From NCBI RefSeq assembly GCF_032854445.1, contig NC_088306.1:2600373-2664372 (forward strand): a DNA stretch of 64,000 bases, read 5' to 3'. Of the stretch, positions 58,586-64,000 are shown in pieces. Below the pieces are notes generated by a model. The model saw nothing but the letters and a program-made list of their open reading frames with translations, was not told where the DNA came from and searched no databases. The DNA comes from Liolophura sinensis. Its lineage: Eukaryota; Mollusca; Polyplacophora; Chitonida; Chitonidae. Each line of letters begins with the position of its first letter. Position 1 is the stretch's first letter. The translations under genes and the position numbers were made by a program.

Positions 58586-61389
58586 ACTACTTGAATTTGG
58601 TGATTAACACCAGTCAAATAATAGTAAACATAGATGTATGTGCATAGCTCTCCCGAAAATCAGACTTCGTATTCAATCATCCAGTACTTAAAACTTTAAT
58701 AAACCTCGCAAAACTTTGCGAGCAACTGTAACTTGCTCAGGTAGGTGTAGCTTGTCATTTTAGGACAGGCATGTCAGTCATTTATGTTTTTACATGTTCA
58801 GTGTCCGGGTATTCTTGTAAGCCAGGTCACAATTTTTATTGTGGGCAGGAAGATGAATGTAATTAACTGTTACATTTACCTACGCGTTTACCTGTACGTT
58901 TACCTGAAAACATGTGATGTTTAGCTGGTTTCAGGTTGGAGTGTGGTTTTACCTGAGACATCTTCCGATGTGTGTGAGCCTGACACTAATGCTGCACAGG
59001 CAGATTAATTACCTGGTCGGCTACAGGAAACTTACCTGTAATTAAGCGTGTCATTATCAGCAGGTAACCTTTCATCCATGCACAAACTCAGGTGTAACTG
59101 TGGAACTAACAGATGGCCTCGTCACCTTGACTAATCAGAACTGTTTGTGCATGTACATGTATTTGTAGCAGCATTTCCCTCTGGGCTAAATGTACATGTA
59201 CATACGGTGTAGGTGTTCTAATAGAAATACACTGTGTACTCCAGGATATGCCTGTGGTCATTTTGGACAAGGCATCCCATTAGGACATGGAGCTCATGGA
59301 CTAATTCATCGACTTCAGTCAGAATTTGAAACCTCAAGATAATACACAGTTTATGGCCCTAGGTCTAGCTTACACAAAATTCTGTAAATCAGTTTTTCCT
59401 ATTTTTTCTCATAATTGAGCCTGGCTAATGCCTTTACAAAACTTATGAGAAATATGACTTTAATAGTTTTGTGAAAATGGACATAGAAGTCCAATTTTCA
59501 ATTTATTTATCTGCACATACAAGTAATACTTTTCATATGTTCCTAATTCTAACTTTTACAATTCAAAACATTTGAATCATGATTAAAGCTTGACTTTTGT
59601 AAGTCAATTGTAACTTTAAGCCGTCAGCCCTGTTGTTTTCTGGTAACTACATGTAGAGAGGGTTAAGCATCCATCTAAATTTTAGCAGATGTGTGTAAAT
59701 CTTTATTCTGATTAATCCTGAGAATTTAGAAAGGTAAAAAAGCATCCGTTTGTAAAATTATGTGAAATCGGGTCATTTCTGGCATTTCTAAAAAGGGTAG
59801 TTCCTGCAGACTGCTGTGTGAAGTTCTTCTCTTGGTGTTTGGTTGGTGGCATTCAATCTGGCCAAGTAAATCTGTAAAAATTGCGCTAAATTCGTAATCT
59901 GTATGCTTTAACACAACATTTAAACTGTTGACATACATGTGGATTACTAGATTTTGCAGACATTGAAATCCAGGTGTCCCATATTTTCCCAGAATATTTT
60001 ACATCAAAATACCTGTATTAGAACCTCAAGCACATAGGGAAGCATGATTTCCATGTATATAGATACTCTTGCTAAAGGATGTATTGCCTGAAAATTTCTT
60101 ACATTTTCGGATTTTCAAAAATATCACACAGAAAATGTCTTCTTTTTTTTTTTTTCATGTAGAAAACCAGAATAACCTCTTTTCCCTAGTTGAATGTGGG
60201 GTTGAGTATGTGCAGAGTTGATGATCTGCAAAGCCAGGCAGGACAATGACATCATGTTGTCATTACACTGTTTACCCATATATCTCAGGTGTCTATGGTT
60301 AAACTGCTGCATTTGTGGGCTATGTGACCTTGTTCTACTACAGCTGGTGTTAATTGTTGTCTGACGTGGGTGGATTTCGTAATGAAATCCACTGCACTTA
60401 TCTGAGTGTGTTTAACCTTCTGTTCACCTGGCCCTTGAGCTCCTATTGTCAGCGTTGTACAGTATACATCAGGCTGTTTAAATGCTCATTACAGACAGAT
60501 TTTCTTCTGTGATAGAGAACAGACTTAATTGTTCCCATTGTGTTTTCAATATTAAAAATAATCATTATTTAAGCATAAACATTTTCAGAAGGAGAAACAG
60601 AGCAGCTTTGGCACAAAATAATTTGTGCATAAAATTTTTTTAGACATCGTTTTAGACATGTTATAAAGGGCAAAGGTATAAAATTTTATGTTTTGAATGT
60701 TTAAATGATGGTTTCTGATACTGACGTAGACTGGTGCTGAGAGGGTCCAAGTACAGGTACAGGTACATGTACAGGTGTATCTGCAATTTGAACATAACCT
60801 CATGCTGTTACACAGGGCACTCCAGGTTCCTTTATGTTAGTGACAAATTCTTGGGCACAGCAGCAAACACCGATGAAATGAACACATTAATCACGGTAAC
60901 ATGCTGTGGGTAGATTTTCTTGACGATTGCCTTCATGTACATTGTCCTTAATGTATTGATGATGTATAATGTAATTATATGAATTCAGTTGCCTGCTGTC
61001 CAGTTTTGACCATGTCCAATCTGTAATGAATACTTCTGTACAAACCACTTGTGTACAAGGTCATTCTGTTGTGTATTGGTCTGATGAGTTATGTTAATAT
61101 TGAATATTGTAACTGTATTCCATGTATTTTGACCTTTCTTGGTTTAGGCCTTTGTTGGTTTGTGGTGTCCAAGGCTTTATGTGCTGAAAGTTGCTGCCCA
61201 GGGAGATCAGCTTTACATCGTGCTTGTTGTCCTGTTTGTATTAGATTTCATCTGAATTTCATGAATGCTCTGAATGGGTTGCTGTGAGCTACATATACAT
61301 GTACATGTATGTACAGTACACTAAATAACTTGAAATTTCACCGCTAAAAAAGTGTATTTTTAGAGACAGGTATTAAAGTCAGGCAAAGT

Positions 61390-61560
61390 ATTACTGCAAT
61401 TCTTCAACCGTTTCGCATGTTTACAAGGTGTTTGTTCAAGTATATTCTAAAGGCATTATTCTGTGTTGGCTGATAAAATTATACTTTTTGTGAAGCTCTG
61501 AAATTGGTCGATCCAACCAGTGTACAGGTAGTTTTGTCCATAACATCAAATTACAAATGT
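61390..61560 (-). repeat. Dispersed repeat R4, inverted copy
   Basis: 'gcatgtttacaaggtgtttg', 'gctgataaaattatactttt' and 'caggtagttttgtccataac' match 33105-33265 and the inverse of 48095-48245. Confidence 0.7.
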
Positions 61561-62962
61561 TGTATATATTGTTATACATTAGTATACGAAAAGTTTCAGG
61601 AATTCAACAACTCATTGTGCTGAAACTTGCCCTTTTCCAGTGAGATTGGACATTTGGAGCAGCCCTTAAAGCACCATTCTTTGAGCGCTAGATCCATCAG
61701 AGTCTCATAGAGGATATTTTTAAGTCATTTAGCTTATCTGTAATTTATAGCTCTGCACTTGACTGTTACAGCAGTCTCCTAAAGCATAGCATGTTGTAAA
61801 ACCTTTGTCAAATAATTAGGTAACTAAATCAGCATCTGTGAAATTGTGTCTGTCGTCAGAAATGAAATTCTTTGTTATATGTGGTGCTAAAGTAATAATT
61901 GGATTATACATGTATTTCACAGTGAAGAAATGCCTTTGGCCAATTTTCATTTGTGAAAACATCAAAATCTAAGATTGCAGACATTTTATTTTCTGTCAGG
62001 ATATGCGTCAGGCCTGACCCCAGGTTTCGTGCACGTGTACAAACAAATTAAACGTGAACAGCTAATTAATACTGGTAACTAATATGACTGACTGCACTAC
62101 TTAGCCCCTAGGTTATGTTACTAGTTAAGTTTTTTCTCCCAGACAATTGGAAGTACTGACTTCCCTCTGTCATAGATATGGTGTACATATACATGTGTGG
62201 AATACTAGATAACCACAAGATATGTAAAACATTTGGCTTAATTTCAGTCAAGGAAATATTGTCAGTCCATCGCTGCACGTCATTGGCAGGGAATGGAAAG
62301 GTTCGTTACTCAATCGCATTCTCACAAAAACTCGGATAGACAAGAATAACACAGTTCTTGCACATGCCATTGCCTTGGCGGGTGAATGTTCTCTTCGCGA
62401 AAATGGGACATCATTTGTGTAATGTTGTCAGTAAGAGTTTACAATACTGGCTTCCAATTACCCACACAATTGCACGTGAAACAAAAGTGAACAATGTACA
62501 TGTAAATGGGAAGGAAAACATAACTTATTTACATGCTCATAAAAAAAATGTCCTAGCATCATGGGGTGCCCAGTTGTTGAACAGTGACAACATAGCTAAT
62601 TCTGAATAACATCATGCTTGCATGTGATCGAGTGACTTTGCTGGTTGACCTCTGAGAGAAGGACCTTAGAATCATGTATGTATCTTAGAGTTGATATCTG
62701 AACATAAGCTTTAGTTCTATTTTGGCATGGTTCCTTACTAAATCATACAGTGGATAAACCATTTCTGGTCATATCAGTAGATATTGCATATAGGTTTGTA
62801 CAGATGTGTAAAGATCTTGGAGCCAAATGTTGGTTATGGGATGGTGATTTAATATTCCGATAGTTTGAATTCGCAGTGTGTGTCAAGTTTATGGTACATG
62901 TACAAGAATTGCAGTATATACTGTACATTATTTTATTTATTTATTTATTTGATTTGATTTGA

Positions 62963-63092
62963 TTGGTGGGTCTCACAGCAACTTGCGGATGGTCGTGGGT
63001 TTCCCCCGGGCTCTGCCCTGTTTACACCCATCGTAATGCTGGCCGCCGTCCTGTAAGTGAAATTTTCTTGAGTATGGCGTAAAACACCAATC
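62963..63092 (+). repeat. SINE type A, 3' part, left arm of an inverted pair
   Basis: 'gtctcacagcaacttgcgga', 'ctgggtttcccccgggctct'-type core, 'cgtaatgctggccgccgtcc' and 'agtatggcgtaaaacaccaa'. Confidence 0.9.
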
Positions 63093-63225
63093 AGTATTTC
63101 ACTTATACGACGGCGGCCAGCATTACGGTGGGTGGAAACATGGCAGAGCCCGGGGGGAAACCGACGACCATCCGCAGGTGGTGATAGGCTCTTGAGTCGC
63201 TACGTTGCGCTAGCAGGCTAACACG
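63093..63225 (-). repeat. SINE type A, right arm of an inverted pair
   Basis: It begins directly at 'gtatttcacttatacgacgg', then 'cagcattacggtgggtggaa', 'ccgacgaccatccgcaggtg' and the head remnant 'cgctagcaggctaacacgct'. Confidence 0.9.
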
Positions 63226-64000
63226 CTAACTGTACACTATATAAGTACATATGAATGTATATTATCATAAAACTTGTTCAAGTTCAGATTTTTAATGCAT
63301 CCTGTAACCAATCAGTGTCTTGTGTCTGGAGTTATTTTTAGGGTCGTACTTTGTACTTTTTTCTGCCTACAGGTAGAGGAAGTTTTTGGGAGGGTGTGGG
63401 TACCTTAGTTGTGCTGGCCAGACTCTGGCTGTATACATACAGTTGCTTGATGTGGTGTTCAGCAGGCAGCAGGGACTCCTCATCTCCTCTGACCTGAGGA
63501 AATTAACCATGCATGTAAATTAGCCACTGGGCTAATTGTTATGAATAAATTAGTAAAGTGGCCCTGAGTGAAGACCATGTTTGCTGCCTAGGATATACCC
63601 TCTCTCTATTTCTGGATGTTTATGCTTGACAGAACATCTCCTCCCACCCTTCCCCAGGGTTTAACCACCTCACTCTCCTTTCACCCTATCCAACAGATTG
63701 TTTTTTATTTAGAGGATTTATGAAGAAATTTAAATAATTTTGTGATTCATTTTTCGACTGTTGTATGTAATTTCATCAGGGGAGCAAAGTCATTGACATC
63801 GGTACTGTACATCTGTGATAAGTCTTACTGTTTGGTTGCCCATTTGCCGTGAACTCCAAAAATATTACTCTGGCATCTTTACGTGCACAACTTGGTCCAT
63901 GGATGAAGGAAAGTACACATTGGCAGAGTGTTAAAATAAAATATCTTTAAATCTCTTGCCAGTTGTCAAAATATTGGTCTCAGCAAAAGGCACATACATG

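Larger units (their letters stand above)
46562..64000 (+). other. Probable long first intron
   Basis: 17 kb without a secure exon. It contains four minisatellite blocks, five or more SINE copies, R4 repeats and a DNA element with terminal repeats, all listed separately. Unlisted stretches longer than 300 bp (for example 48.3-50.0, 53.0-54.8, 55.1-56.4, 58.7-61.3, 61.6-62.9 and 63.25-64.0 kb) show no recognised motif. That this is one intron is inference from the exon at 46541. Confidence 0.4.

Overview
The window looks like genomic DNA from an invertebrate animal. The best guess is a lophotrochozoan, most likely a mollusc. That guess rests on the type and density of tRNA-derived SINEs with 3' modules ending in 'accaatcaaataaat' or 'cactcactcact', which I know from molluscan sequence. 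The class cannot be fixed from the sequence alone. There are no bacterial-style operons. Coding sequence is sparse, exons are short with GT/AG boundaries, and most open frames are shadows of tandem repeats.

The left half (about 1-32 kb) is a transposon graveyard. In order it holds: a frameshifted pogo/Tigger-like DDE transposase (1-1164); a SINE; a MITE with terminal inverted repeats (2010-2271); a hairpin with a 27-bp stem (4594-4654); a fold-back SINE (5371-5757); an intact 290-codon ORF of a family I cannot name (8041-8913, minus); a 5' portion of a Ty3/Gypsy retrotransposon on the minus strand, with a tRNA-Leu-type primer-binding site, capsid, zinc knuckle, protease and the approach to reverse transcriptase; a Tc1/mariner transposase remnant (13.76-14.48 kb); an unclassified repeat of about 0.8 kb carrying a nested SINE with a 12-bp target duplication; a 15-copy 47-bp satellite; and decayed non-LTR retrotransposon pieces (26.2-30.8 kb).

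The middle (37.2-44.6 kb) holds the clearest host gene. It is a three-exon minus-strand gene whose splice sites and phases agree, predicting about 381 residues with roughly seven hydrophobic segments. I do not recognise the family. Its first intron contains a 40-bp-arm inverted repeat, and its second contains two adjoining minisatellites.

The right part (46.2-64 kb) appears to be the start of a plus-strand gene. A leader with an upstream ORF precedes a seven-codon first coding exon with a strong donor (46541-46561), and the rest of the window would be intron. That stretch carries four minisatellite blocks (units 48, 39, 39 and 53 bp), SINEs, a non-autonomous DNA transposon of about 960 bp with terminal inverted repeats, and copies of an unnamed dispersed repeat of about 160 bp. 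I found no convincing new multi-gene system. The best leads are the unnamed multi-pass membrane protein gene, the unnamed 290-residue ORF, and several structured repeats.
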